Part shown: in pieces, positions 32,101-43,500 of the stretch
How positions within the stretch are numbered: position 1 is the stretch's first letter
Layout of the letters: every line of letters starts with the position of its first letter
From: Glandiceps talaboti
Lineage: Eukaryota > Hemichordata > Enteropneusta > Spengelidae
Assembly: GCF_964340395.1 (NCBI RefSeq)
Contig: NC_135560.1
Coordinates: 13,905,098 to 13,969,097, forward strand
DNA length: 64,000 nucleotides
Direction: 5' to 3'
Notes under the pieces: generated by a model
The model's input: only the letters and a program-made list of their open reading frames with translations
Told to the model about the DNA's origin: nothing
Database searches by the model: none
Translations under genes and position numbers: made by a program

Positions 32101-34893
32101 GGCAATTGACACCAACAATATCAGCTCCTGAAATGCAGATCAAATGATATAGAATTGTCATGGATGCCTACAAACAGCTGCCCAATATGTGTCGCCTTGG
32201 CTTTTGCACAAGCAGAACTCTAAAAGGTCTCAATTGGATTGATTCATCTGTGGGATATTATACAGCTATTCGGAATCGTAATAATTTATTTGAAAAACAT
32301 GTCAATACTGACACTTCTTTCAACAGGCAGATACATCCTAAACACAAGTATAGACACATCCCCAGACACAGCCTAAGCACACACCCATACACATGCACAC
32401 CGACTCATGGAACAATTCAACCACTCAGTTTTACGAGCCATCCTTGTAAAATACGTTTGATTATATCAATTTCTTACCAGCTTTGACCATTCTGACGGCA
32501 CATTCACCAGTTGAGACACCATGCAAATCTCCATCAGGTCCAATACATAGTGAACAAGCCACTGGTTTGCCTATCTCCTTACATACTTCGATAGCCCATT
32601 CAGCTTCTTCTACATGCTCAAAATACTACAACGAACGATATTTTAAAAGATGGTTATGCTATAAATTGTATCTGTTTTCCAGAATTTAACAGAAATGGTC
32701 GGCCTCAAAATAAAAAAATATCTCAACAAAAGACAGACAAGGTGAGATTCTTACCTCAGCGATCATGAAATCGACATCATTATCCTTGAATACTTTCATT
32801 TGTTTGCGGAATTCTCCCTGTGTATGCTCTTTTCCCTTGCCACTCAGGTAGGTAGGGGTCTGTGACACTCCTCCAGCCACTAGAGCAGTTCCCTCTGATG
32901 CAACTCCTCTGGCTATTACGCATGCCTCGTTGTTCACATTGGCACCCTACAGAAAAATAAAAATATTACTCTATGTCTGTTCTCCTTCAACTTCTGTTTT
33001 ATCTTTAAATTTAAAAAAAAATGAAATATTAACGCTATCAAAGGCAACTGATATATTTGGTGTGCAAATCACACGCTTAAACTGACTGGCTTGAAAAAAA
33101 AACACTCAAACCGATTGGTCACAATGGGGAGTGATAACGTACATCAGCCTAGTAATTAACTATTCAAATGAAGTCAATATGTAAATGTTGAGTTGAGCAT
33201 AAGAGCTGACATAATTTACATACAGCAAATATAATACAGATATAATAAATATATAGACAGTACTGTAACTCCACTGGCAGTTTTTACAAAAATATACATC
33301 TATATATAAACATGTAGGGCTTGGAATTAGCAATAGCACATAGACTACACAACATCATATCTAGACTACCAAATTTATAAGGAGGCAGTCGTGCAGTTAG
33401 ACCAATGAAAACCAATAGCAATTTTCCAGAAGCTGTAACAATTCACACGGCTAAATCTGGCTACCAAGCGTAGAAGTTTAATTCAAGCCCTGACGCAATA
33501 TGATATAACGAAACATGTACAAAACATCTGATTTTAAGTTTGTGTTCTCTCTGCGGCTGGCTGTATTAACTTACGGTCATTTTTTTGGGGTCGAGGTTAC
33601 CCCTGTTAACAAGCTTGTCATCACTGGCATAGAAGGTGAAGGTCTGCATCACATCGGCGCCTGCGCGTAAAAACTCACGATGCAGTTGACGAACTGTAAG
33701 ACAAGACAAAACGCATCTATTAGTCCATTACATCTCTACATCTACTCTAAGCCCAGTGATAAAGTAAACAATTGAACTGGTGAAAACAAACTTGTCTAAA
33801 AAAGTGGCCTTCACTGAGGCTCAAATTTTGTATTGCATGCTAATGTCAGTGCATTGTCACTCACAAATTGTTTTGTTTGAGAGTGTGAAGGGAGAGGTGC
33901 TTGACCTGCTACAACCACTTGTTTTACCAGTTTTATTGTTATCAACTTTAAGAGACCAATAGCAAAGCTTTCAGGAAAAGGAAAACTTTGCAAAACCTGT
34001 TAATATGTAAAGTTAATGTATTCTAAGTGCACTGTTGAAAATAAATTGTATACTGGGTCGATCGATGAAAGCATCCTTAATAGAATAGTTGAACAATACC
34101 ACTAAAACTTTTTTTTTGTCATCAATTAGGTCCAATCATTTCATTGAAGTCTTCTCATTTGTCTATTTTTTCAAAATGTCAGTATGTGCAAAACCAATTC
34201 ATGCTATTTTTCTTACTCTCATGCTCATTTTCAATATACTCAACCATATCTTTTATAAACCCATCCCTAATCCTTGTATACCATGTCAATGGGAGCATAG
34301 ACGCCATTGTCTTATATTAACAAAGGAACCCCCCCCCCCTCCCCAGGTGAATAGCAATGCGGCTATGTGTTTCTCTCATCCCTAACACAGGCACAGTTGA
34401 TTCTCGGACATTGAGTGGATGACAGCCCTTATCTCTTATCTACTCTACCAAATCGTACTACAACAAACTCCTTTTGTCTTATGTAATCATGTGCCCAGCT
34501 ATCTAAACCACAATCTGTCTGATACACCACAGCCCTGATAAGAAACAACGTTGTTCTTTTTTTCAAAGTTCAGATTATTCATGAGTAAAAGGATTACTAA
34601 TTATCTTCAACCTGTCAAGCTGAAGGTCACATCATAATTTAATGCGTGTCATTCTCAATACTTGATATGCAGAAATGGTTGAATCTGCAAATACTCCTGT
34701 CTATTTCCACAAATAAACAAACTTAAAATTGCTCAAAAGAACACACATTCTTACCTGCTTCTGGACTCTCCACAGTTGCTTCAGGTGTCCAAGGGCCAGC
34801 TTTCACATAACCTCTCTTTTCTAAGGCAAACACAAACCCACCATCTCCGATTACAACCTCACCATTATCCAAGCGTTCAAGGATTCCTTTGGG
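29141..34893 (-). CDS. BHMT: Betaine-homocysteine S-methyltransferase, copy 1 (no first exon found)
   Basis: Transfers a methyl group from betaine to homocysteine, giving methionine and dimethylglycine; a zinc enzyme. Exons on the - strand: 34893-34755, 33693-33575, 32946-32755, 32625-32478, 32127-31945, 30335-30107, 29315-29141 (TAA). Lengths 139/119/192/148/183/229/175 are identical to copy 2 and every splice site is intact. Recognisable motifs are [53 protein letters not shown] (first zinc Cys), [13 protein letters not shown] (Cys pair), [15 protein letters not shown] and KPWVRARARR. Exon 2 opens in phase 0 with Pro and has no Met. No convincing start exon lies between 34894 and the next unit, because the duplication break falls inside intron 1. 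It may use a new first exon, splice from the copy 2 promoter, or be silent. No stop or frameshift is seen. Confidence 0.85.
30498..31235. mobile_element. 738-bp MITE with TAA target site (PIF/Harbinger-like)
   Basis: Present in intron 7 of BHMT copy 1 and absent from copy 2, where the empty site reads CCACTGTAACCAGTCC (42731-42746). The left end is GGCCAAAAAGAAGAAG...ATGGTTCTGGTCA. The right end is the complement TGACCAGAACCAT...TTCTTT followed by a run of about 17 G and C. TAA is duplicated at 30495-30497 and 31236-31238. It has no transposase. The 3-bp TAA duplication suggests PIF/Harbinger. Confidence 0.8.
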
Positions 34894-35183
34894 CTAAATG
34901 CAATTTAGAACAAGAGATGTTTGTACCCATTTTTGAATTATTCATGAAAAAAAAGAACTTTCAATAAAAAATATTGCCAAACCTTTTTTACACCATTCAT
35001 TGTGTAGGTCCTGCTCTGCTCAGAAACTGTAGAAGAAATGGACTAGGTTCAGATAACCCTGGTCTTTTATACTGGTGTGCAAGGGGGTGCTACACTAAGC
35101 TTGTCAATATTTCCCAGGAGAGTCAACTATCTCTGTCACTGATTAACATATCTCACCAATCTCTACTACAAAATAACATACTA

Positions 35184-35526
35184 TTGTATACTATTGCGGC
35201 GATGTACTGCAGTGATCATCCTAAAGGATGGACATACCCGCTATTAATCTTGTGACTTTCAAATTCGCATCGTAAACTGTGACCCCGCTAAAAGTGTCAA
35301 ATTGGGTATGAGGCAGAAACATTGGACTTCCAGAAAAAACTTATGTTTATACAATTTTGAGCTCGTGGGTGAAAATACATGCACACATCAAAATCTGTTG
35401 TCTGAATTACTTTCCTGTACCAGCCTGTTACTCAAGCAAATAAAATCGAATGGCATGGTCACACTGTGGCTGCTTTTATACTTCATCATCAAAATTTCGC
35501 TTTTACTTTGGGGATGTTGGCCCGGC
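35184..35526. other. Spacer between duplication units
   Basis: 343 bases with no counterpart at the matching place in unit 2 (after 46527). It is the place where a replacement first exon of BHMT copy 1 might lie. A weak - strand candidate begins at the ATG of 35456-35454, but its donor is poor and I do not call it. Confidence 0.5.
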
Positions 35527-35895
35527 AGATGATGCAGCTACACCGTTATCCAATCGCCCTCATCGGGTAGACTATAGTATAGTTTACCTAGTGCGAGTGT
35601 TAGCCTCATGTAACCGATGAGGGCGCACTGTATGAGGTGATAGGACTCCGGTACACCATAGACCCTCCACCTGGAGGGTCTATGGGTACACATGAAAAGG
35701 GTGTGTTCACAGTGCAGCTTGATATTTTACTAGTATTCGTTTTGTCAGTTTTCAAACAGTACAGTTTAATATTTGATAAAAGTGTGCCTGCCTGCATGTA
35801 TTCCCTTGTGTTTTTGTCTTACTAAATACAGGGCTGCTCTTGACCAAGCTATAATAATAAATTACAATTTATGGCATAGAATAACATCACTTTTG
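35527..35895. repeat. Hairpin-rich element at the start of unit 2
   Basis: Second copy of the 25527 element. It keeps the perfect 13-bp stem (35656-35685). The 15-bp inverted repeat near 35555/35611 has one mismatch. Confidence 0.75.
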
Positions 35896-35898
35896 TAA

Positions 35899-36197
35899 GG
35901 CCTAAAAAGTGTGGTTCCGATTACACTCAATTTTAGAATAGGTGGGGTACGTTTTTTTTCCATGTGTGAGCGTCTAGTTCAGGTAATAATGTTCTCTGTT
36001 GTTTTCATATGGTCCCTGAGTTATTCCCATCAGATGTACAGCCATTACAGGGAAGAACAGTTTTATATTGTCTTTTTAAGTTGATGTCAGTTTCCACACA
36101 CCCACCATTTTTCACAAGATTTCACAATTTCACTATTTTTTTCTTGAATACATAAAAAAAATTCAGGGTAACTGGAACCAAACAATTTTCTTAGGCC
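35899..36197. mobile_element. GGCCTAAAA-family MITE (PIF/Harbinger-like), intact copy
   Basis: A 299-bp element from GGCCTAAAAAGTGTGGTTCC to GGAACCAAACAATTTTCTTAGGCC with TAA at 35896-35898 and 36198-36200. Relatives occur at 19951, 25911 and 63052. It is non-coding. Confidence 0.75.
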
Positions 36198-36273
36198 TAA
36201 CTACAATGTCAACCTCACGTAATGCTACTTCCATTGATGGCATGGCAACAAGGAAATTGGATTCTTTCTTTAC

Positions 36274-39200
36274 AGTGACACACAGAGGCACAAGAGGTGG
36301 TACTAAGAAAGTTCGACCCATCCAAACGTTTACAACAACAAATAGTACTAGTATCACAAACATCAATTATAAACCACGTGCAAACTTTAACAACTTCATT
36401 CAAATATTAACCTGTAACTCCATCGACAAATGTGGTGTGATCAAACGACAGTGCCAACTCATGCTAACTACATGGAATGTCAGATCCGTCCGCAACAAAA
36501 CAACTGAAGTAGAAGACTACACTAGGGAGAAGGATATTGACATCCTTGCTCTGACTGAGACTTGGTTGAGTGAAAGAGGCGATGAACATATAATTAATGA
36601 ACTCACCCCTGATGGTTACACTTTTAAACATACTCCACGTACTTCTTCTACTGGTGGTGGAATTGGCTTGTTATTCAAATCACCACTCAAACTCAAAGCA
36701 TGGAATCCAATAAAATCTGCTAAAGCCTTTGAAGCAACAGAAGCTACACTTTGTCATATCAGGGCATCACATTGAAAATCATCATTGTATATCGTCCACC
36801 TCCTACAGCCAAGAATAAACTCACAAATACACAGTTTTTGCAAGAATTTAGTTCATTGTTAGAAAGGCTCGTGATCACGACAAAGCACCTCTACCTTGTT
36901 GGAGATTTTAACATTCACGTGGATGATTTGCAAGACCCTATCACCAAGAAATTGAAGTATTTATTCGATACCTTCAGTCTTCTACAATGGGTATCGGAAC
37001 CAACTCATGTGAAAGGCCACATTTTAGACCTCATCATCTCTAACCAATCAAACTGCATTTCATCAATTTCTGTTGACTCTCAAATAATATCAGATCATAA
37101 TCCCGTTCATGCTAAGATTATGTTTGAGAAACCACCACTGTTAGGCCGCAAGATAGTTTACCGGAAAATATCCTCAATCTCAACTGATGATTTCATGAAG
37201 GACACTGGATCCGTAACAGATTTCAGACAACCACCATCCGACTTAGACTCTGCCGTATTAGCGTATAATACTCATCTCTCAGAGATTCTGGATAAACATA
37301 CAATTACAATAAGGCCTAATACTAAATGGTATACACCTGAGATTGATGAAGCAAAAAAGAGACGAAGATCAGCTGAGCGTCGATGGCGCAACACAAAACT
37401 AGAAGTTCACAAACAAATTTTCATTGAGAAAGGCAAAGATGTACGTCAACTCCTACAGAAAGCAAAGCAGACATACTATAACAAACTGATACTTGAAAAC
37501 TCAAACAACCAGAAGACTCTATTTCAGATATTTTCCACTCTGTCCAGTAACCCTCAAAAAGATGACCTACCAGATCACACTTCAGTCAACGATATCACTG
37601 AGAAATTCAGTCAATATTTTATTGACAAAATAAGAAAAATCTGCCTTAACTTTGATAATTCACAACCAACGCCTGCATTTGACTCTCTGGAAACCCATAC
37701 TTCGTCTTCTCTGTCTGTCTTCAACCCAGTGAATGCAGATGATATCAGCAAAATTATTAACAGCACGCCGTCTAAAACCTGTTCCCTCAATCCTATCCCC
37801 ACATCGCTTCTGAAACAGTGCCAAGAACACTTGTGGACCATTCTGTCTTTCATTATTAACTCATCTCTTACTCATGGTAATGTTCCAGAATCACTCGTCA
37901 GCCGTCGTTAAACCAATTCTCACGAAATCCTCACTTGATGCCAATGTATTCAAGAACTACAGACCTGTCTCCAATCTACCATTCCTTTCTAAAAATAATG
38001 GAGAAAATTATTGCAGCCCAACTAACTGCATACCTTGCCGCTAATTCATTACTAGAGCCACTACAATCTGCCTACAGCAAACACCACAGCAAAGTAAACA
38101 ACGACATCTGTATAGCACTTGACAGAGGACAATGTGTACTACTTGTTCTTCTAGATTTGTCAGCTGCTTTCGATACAATAGACCACAACATACTCATTTC
38201 AAGATTATCAAACCTCAGCATTACCGGCATCCCACTGCAATGGTTTAAATCATACCTGCAGAACCGACATCAATCAGTATTGATATCAGGCAATACCTCC
38301 AAAGCACAACATCTACAATATGGCGTACCCCAGGGCTCTGTGCTAGGCCCACTGCTCTTTTGCATCTACATTTCTCCACTTGCCACCCTATTAAGAAGTC
38401 ATGATTTGAATTTTATACAATATGCTGATGATAATCAACTATATGAAGGCTTTGCTTTGGCTGACACATCCACCACTGTTGCCAAGATGGAAACTGCAGT
38501 ACTGGACATAAAATCATGGATGACACAAAACAAACTTCAACTAAATGATGGTAAAACTGAGGTACTACTCATTAGGTCTCAGTTTATGTGCATACCCCGT
38601 CCCATTGACAGTATAAACCTTGGATCATGTTCTGTTGACTTGGTTAACTATGCATGCAATATTGGTGTAACTTTCGATGATAAACACACTCTTCACATGT
38701 CTTAGGAAGCACATTACCATAACATGCAATTCGATATATTACAATCTTCGAAAAATTGGTCGTATTCGTCGCTATCTGACGAGTGAAGCATGTGAAAATC
38801 CAGTCCATGCTCTTGTCTCATGCAAACTGGATTACTGTAATGGACTCTTATATGGTTTAGCATCTAAAGACATTACTCATCTACAACACAGCGGCCAGAA
38901 TTGTTTCACGCCGAAAGAAATCAGACCATATCTCCCCAGTTCTCAAGGATCTACATTGGCTACCAGTCTACTACAGAATACATTACAAAATACTCTTGAT
39001 GACCTACAAAGCTCTCAACAATGCTGCACCTAGTTACATATCGGATCTGATCAGTTATAAGCATGCTCCACATGTACTTCGCTCCAACAACAAAGGTCTA
39101 TTACACATCCCACCCTGCAAACTTAAATCATATGGTGAACATGCTTTTTCACACACTGCCCCGCAATTATGGAACAGTCTTCCGGCTGCTCTGCGTCAAT

Positions 39201-39354
39201 CACCAACTCTGGACAAGTTCAGGAAAGACATTAAGACTCATCTTTTCATGAGAGCATTTTGATAAGAACTTTTTTTTTAGTGTCATGTAAAGTGCCTTTG
39301 AACATTCTCAGTAATGGATTCAGGGGGCGCTATATAAATTGTTTGATTGATTGA
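36274..39354 (+). mobile_element. CR1/L2-like non-LTR retrotransposon, degenerate
   Basis: About 3.1 kb present only in unit 2. It encodes fragments of an AP-type endonuclease (TTWNVRSVRNK, LALTETWL, GDFNIHV, SDHNPVHA) and then a reverse transcriptase (LDLSAAFDTIDH, GVPQGSVLGPLLF, QYADDNQLY catalytic motif). A C-terminal block ends WNSLPAALRQSP...FRKDIKTHLF. Frameshifts near 36740, 37905 and 38690 break the frame, so it is dead. The 3' end is GGGGGCGCTATATAAATTGT followed by short TTGA repeats, typical of the L2/CR1 group. ORF1 is missing, so the copy is 5'-truncated. It replaces about 175 bases present in unit 1 (27764-27939). Confidence 0.88.
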
Positions 39355-40557
39355 AATGAAATTAATAGTGTGATCTTCAGCACACAAGCTGGATATGTTT
39401 GAAATCACAAGCAAAGCTGTGGCCACTCTTCTCAATGGTCAAAACTTCCTCTTTGTGGTTTTTACGATTGCAAGATTTCTTGCTGTGCAGGCTCCTATAA
39501 CTTGTAACATAACTCATGTTTAGCAAGTGATACAGGAATGCCAACAACAACAAACTATTTGGTCTACCTCGAGGTTTGAATAGCTATCAGTTGTCCATAT
39601 AGCAATACACAAAATGCTAAAGCTCCTTTCCATTCAGCCCCACCCCACCCCACCCCACCCATCTCCCCTATCCCAACACACAGACCTGTTATCCTTGCTA
39701 TAGGGGGGTCAACCACTCTCAATCAACATATTGACATCACAACATGCACTTGAACTGTACAAGTCAAAAGTCCAGTCTGTTTACACCAAATAATAATGCT
39801 TTATTGTTACCAGATACAGGTATATAGTACAGTAGTGTTCTCAACAAAAATACACATTTTGCACGGGAGTGACTCTTGAGAAATACACATTTTGCAGTTA
39901 CATAGTGATTCTTAAGATGATTATCCGAATAATATCGCGACAGCAAAGTTCAAATTATGAGGCATTTTTTGGAGTCTTTTACTATAAATATATTGCCAAC
40001 AATGTGGATAGCGTAACAGCAGCATTATCTACACACAACATGGACGTTCCATAAAATAACACAAGACTAAAGGTGGCCATATTTTGTCTATCGCCACGCC
40101 ACTGAACTTAAGTCGAAAGCTGCCAGATTGAAAGAAAGGATGTAACTTTTAGCTGTCCACTCAATTTGATTTTATACTGAACTTGGATGTGACTGGAAAA
40201 CAAGACAAACCTACTAGAACAACAGCATGCATTTGGAGAAAGAATATAAACTTTCTGTGCAACACCGAAGGGTTGAAATAAACACATTGAGCAAATTTAC
40301 ACTGCACATGGAAGTGCATACCACGATTATGTACTAAATAGAAGTCTACAGTCTCTGTGGTCATTCATTTGGTGAGAAATACAAAATCAGCAGTTTAAAC
40401 TTCTGTTTTCAAATATACAAAATGATTGTGAACCCTTTGGTTTTGTACAGACTCGACCTCTTACAGTTTCTGAGCACAACATTTCCAATCAATTCCCCTA
40501 AGTCTAGTACAGTAATATTCATTTTTTTGTAACCTTGGAATCCTCAACTTTGGTGAT

Positions 40558-43500
40558 TTATTCTTGAGAGTGTTGGAAGAGTGGTTTCAGCTGCTCATCT
40601 GTTGTCTTCTCACTCTGCTGTATTAGATCCTTACTACCAGCAGTGACTCCCCAGCTGTCTGGTTGGGACAGACTGGCAGAATATGGCCGACCGGTGCCAG
40701 GGTTCAGCTTCTCCCAGTAACTGCGACGTGCTCTGAATATCAAAACAAAATGCAAACGTTATCACACCACTCTTGTTTGTGTATGTAGTTGGAAAGACTG
40801 AGACTGCAAGATATGCTTGTGTACGTTTCTTTATGCCAGCTGGCTGATAGGGTAGCACAACACGTATTTTGCAGACTACTCGAGACCATCATCCCACAAG
40901 ACACTTCTTAGAACAAGCAGGCAAGATTATTTACTACACAACACTACTTTGGATAACCATGAAAATTTCACACCTAAACTTCATTAGACAGTAAAATGTA
41001 GTTGTGAGAGAGCTCTGGTAGTCTTAGACTGAAAGATAGGTAGTGTTGCTCCACCCTCAATGGTCCATGAAAGGGTTTGACTGCTGCATGAGGGCGCCCC
41101 AACATGCTGTCCCTTACGTTACAGTCTATACTCATTAGTCTCTGCTACCTGAGTAAACTATAAGAGCTTCATCGACACCAGTTACTGTACTTAACCATCT
41201 ACATTTACAACTTCTACATACTATTAGCTACTAAGCTAGCTGATCAAAATGGATGGCTTATTTCACATAGACACTGCAGTTACATACACCCACTATTAAC
41301 CCAAGTCTGTTGATTGAATCCCACACAATAATTTTGAATAATCATTTTTATTTCCTTGTAAAAAAAAATTCATGTAAATGTTTAAAATTATCAGATATGG
41401 GCAATGAGCGATGAACTCCAGGATAAAATTATCAATTTTGTAAAAGGGCAAAATGAAGTATTTTCTTTGAAATATCAAAATGTGTGAAAAAAGTTGCCAC
41501 TCTGACATTCCATTTTACAAGTGTTCTTACCTTGCTCTAACCCATGGTTTGGTATGCAGTCTAAGACCATCACCCCATGGAGCATGCTTCTCAGAACCTT
41601 CGGGAAGGAAACCTCTTTCTGGGGCCAGTTCTTCAGCAATGGCTCTTATGTGATATGGTTCAAATCCACAACATCCACCAATGAAACGGATGCCCATTTC
41701 GTAAGCCTCACGGGCATAACTCTGAATTTCCCAACGGGTGCAGACACGTGGTTCCAAAGCTGTAGAAAGGTCATTTTCAAAAATGAAAAATAGAACAATA
41801 AAAGACACTTTGTCAACAACGTTACGATGCAAAGATTCATAACGCAGATATTAGTGATAAAAAACGAGTGTGAAGCTACCATCATATTCATATTCATCTT
41901 CACTTTCAAAAGTTGACCTCTACGATCAATGTGAATATGATGATAGCTTACACATTCATCATCAGATTCGAAGTACTTCCGAATGGGTACGAACATGCGT
42001 TCGGCAAATCACATATCCTTCATTGGCAGGTTGAAATCATGTGATTGTAATTACTTTTCACTTGATTTGCCTGGATTTGCATGCTCTCTTGTTATTTTTG
42101 CCAGAGTATCCAATTTGCACCATGAATTATTGTTGTCATGGACCATTATTTTTCACAATCGATTGCGTTGACCGATCCCGGTAATTGTGGTCTTGACAAC
42201 ACTATTTTGTGTAAATTTCACCAGTGTAAGTGTTAAGTAGGGTTTCAAAGATAGCGGCACTGCGGGAAATCAAAACATACCCAGCCAGGCCGTATTTTAT
42301 TACATTACTCATACAGGTTTTGTGTACACCCAAATATTGATATTTCATTTTCAAAGATATGGGAAAGGCATACCTAAACATCCAAATTAGTTTTTTATAT
42401 GACAACAATAATTCATGGTGCAAATTGGATACTCTGGCAAAAATAAGAAGAAAGCATGCAAATCCATGCTAATCAAGAGAAAAGTAACTACAATCACATG
42501 ATTTCAACCTGCCAATGAAGGATTTGTGATTTGCCGAACGCTTGTTCGTACCCATTCGGAAGACTTCGAATCTGATGATGAACGTGTGAAGCTATCATCA
42601 TATTCACATTGATCGTAGAGGTCAACTTTTGAAAGTGAATATGAATATGAATATGATGGTAGCTTCACACTCGTTGATAAAAACTACACAACAAGTCATA
42701 TAATGTGACCTTTGGAGTGGCCTCCATGCCACTGTAACCAGTCCTTCATAAGATCCATTCTCCTAAATCACAGTTGACGTAAGGTTGGTGTCGTGTTTAC
42801 TCATGGCACATAGTCTCAACTAAGAATTTTGGGAGATCAATAGACTCCTATTTAGTTTTCAAAATTTATCTCAATTGACAGAATGGGAACTCAGTAAGAT
42901 CAATGAAACCCTAGTCACTTATTTATTTATCTATCTAGTACATGTAGGGATGACAGAAAGGTACAGAATTGTTGAAAAAAAATATCAACAAAATTAAACT
43001 GAATTACAAATGTCTAGCCAATACTAGCAAAACACATACTAAAACAGAAAACAAACAAGTACCAGTTCATTTCAGAAAGAGAAAAGAGTACCAGTTCATT
43101 TCAGAAATACTGTTGTATGCATTCTGAACAAATAAATCTTGTGTGGACACATTGAGTTGTTGTATTTATCTATTTGTGACATACTGGCTTGGAGGTATGG
43201 AAATATTTTTATCAGTTATAATTTCATTGAACTTTATTTCCTACTGGAAGGGTATTAAAATTCTATTATTTTCACGTTCTTTCAAAAGCTCTCCTGTTCC
43301 TATATATTTGTGACAAGCTACAAATATCAACACATAAAATGGGGACCCATGTTTAGTGTACATATGGTGTGCAGACAAATTACAAAATTCAACTCACCAA
43401 ATGGGAACTCGGGTAGATCGATGAAACCCTGTTTAGTGGCATCAGGAGTACGGTACCCCAATGGCTGGATCATCAGGTGAGCTCGGAGGCCGGCAGCTTT

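Larger units (their letters stand above)
25527..35183. repeat. Tandem segmental duplication, unit 1
   Basis: Collinear with 35527-46527. It holds a hairpin element, a split MITE, about 1.2 kb of BHMT 3' flank, and BHMT exons 8 to 2 on the - strand. Only this unit has the 1.47-kb segment at about 25972-27445, the 0.17-kb segment at 27764-27939 and the MITE at 30498-31235. Similarity stops at about 35183, inside what is intron 1 of the other copy. I have not computed percent identity, but long stretches differ only at scattered bases. Confidence 0.9.

Noticed and set aside
35420-35456. Candidate first exon for BHMT copy 1 on the - strand
   Set aside because: A short ATG frame exists, but the donor (CTG|GTACAG) is weak and the residues do not resemble the known BHMT N-terminus; too little to call.
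36206-36273. Start of the LINE frame at an ATG at 36206
   Set aside because: The sequence up to about 36273 is shared with unit 1 (27697-27763), so it is flanking DNA and not part of the LINE.
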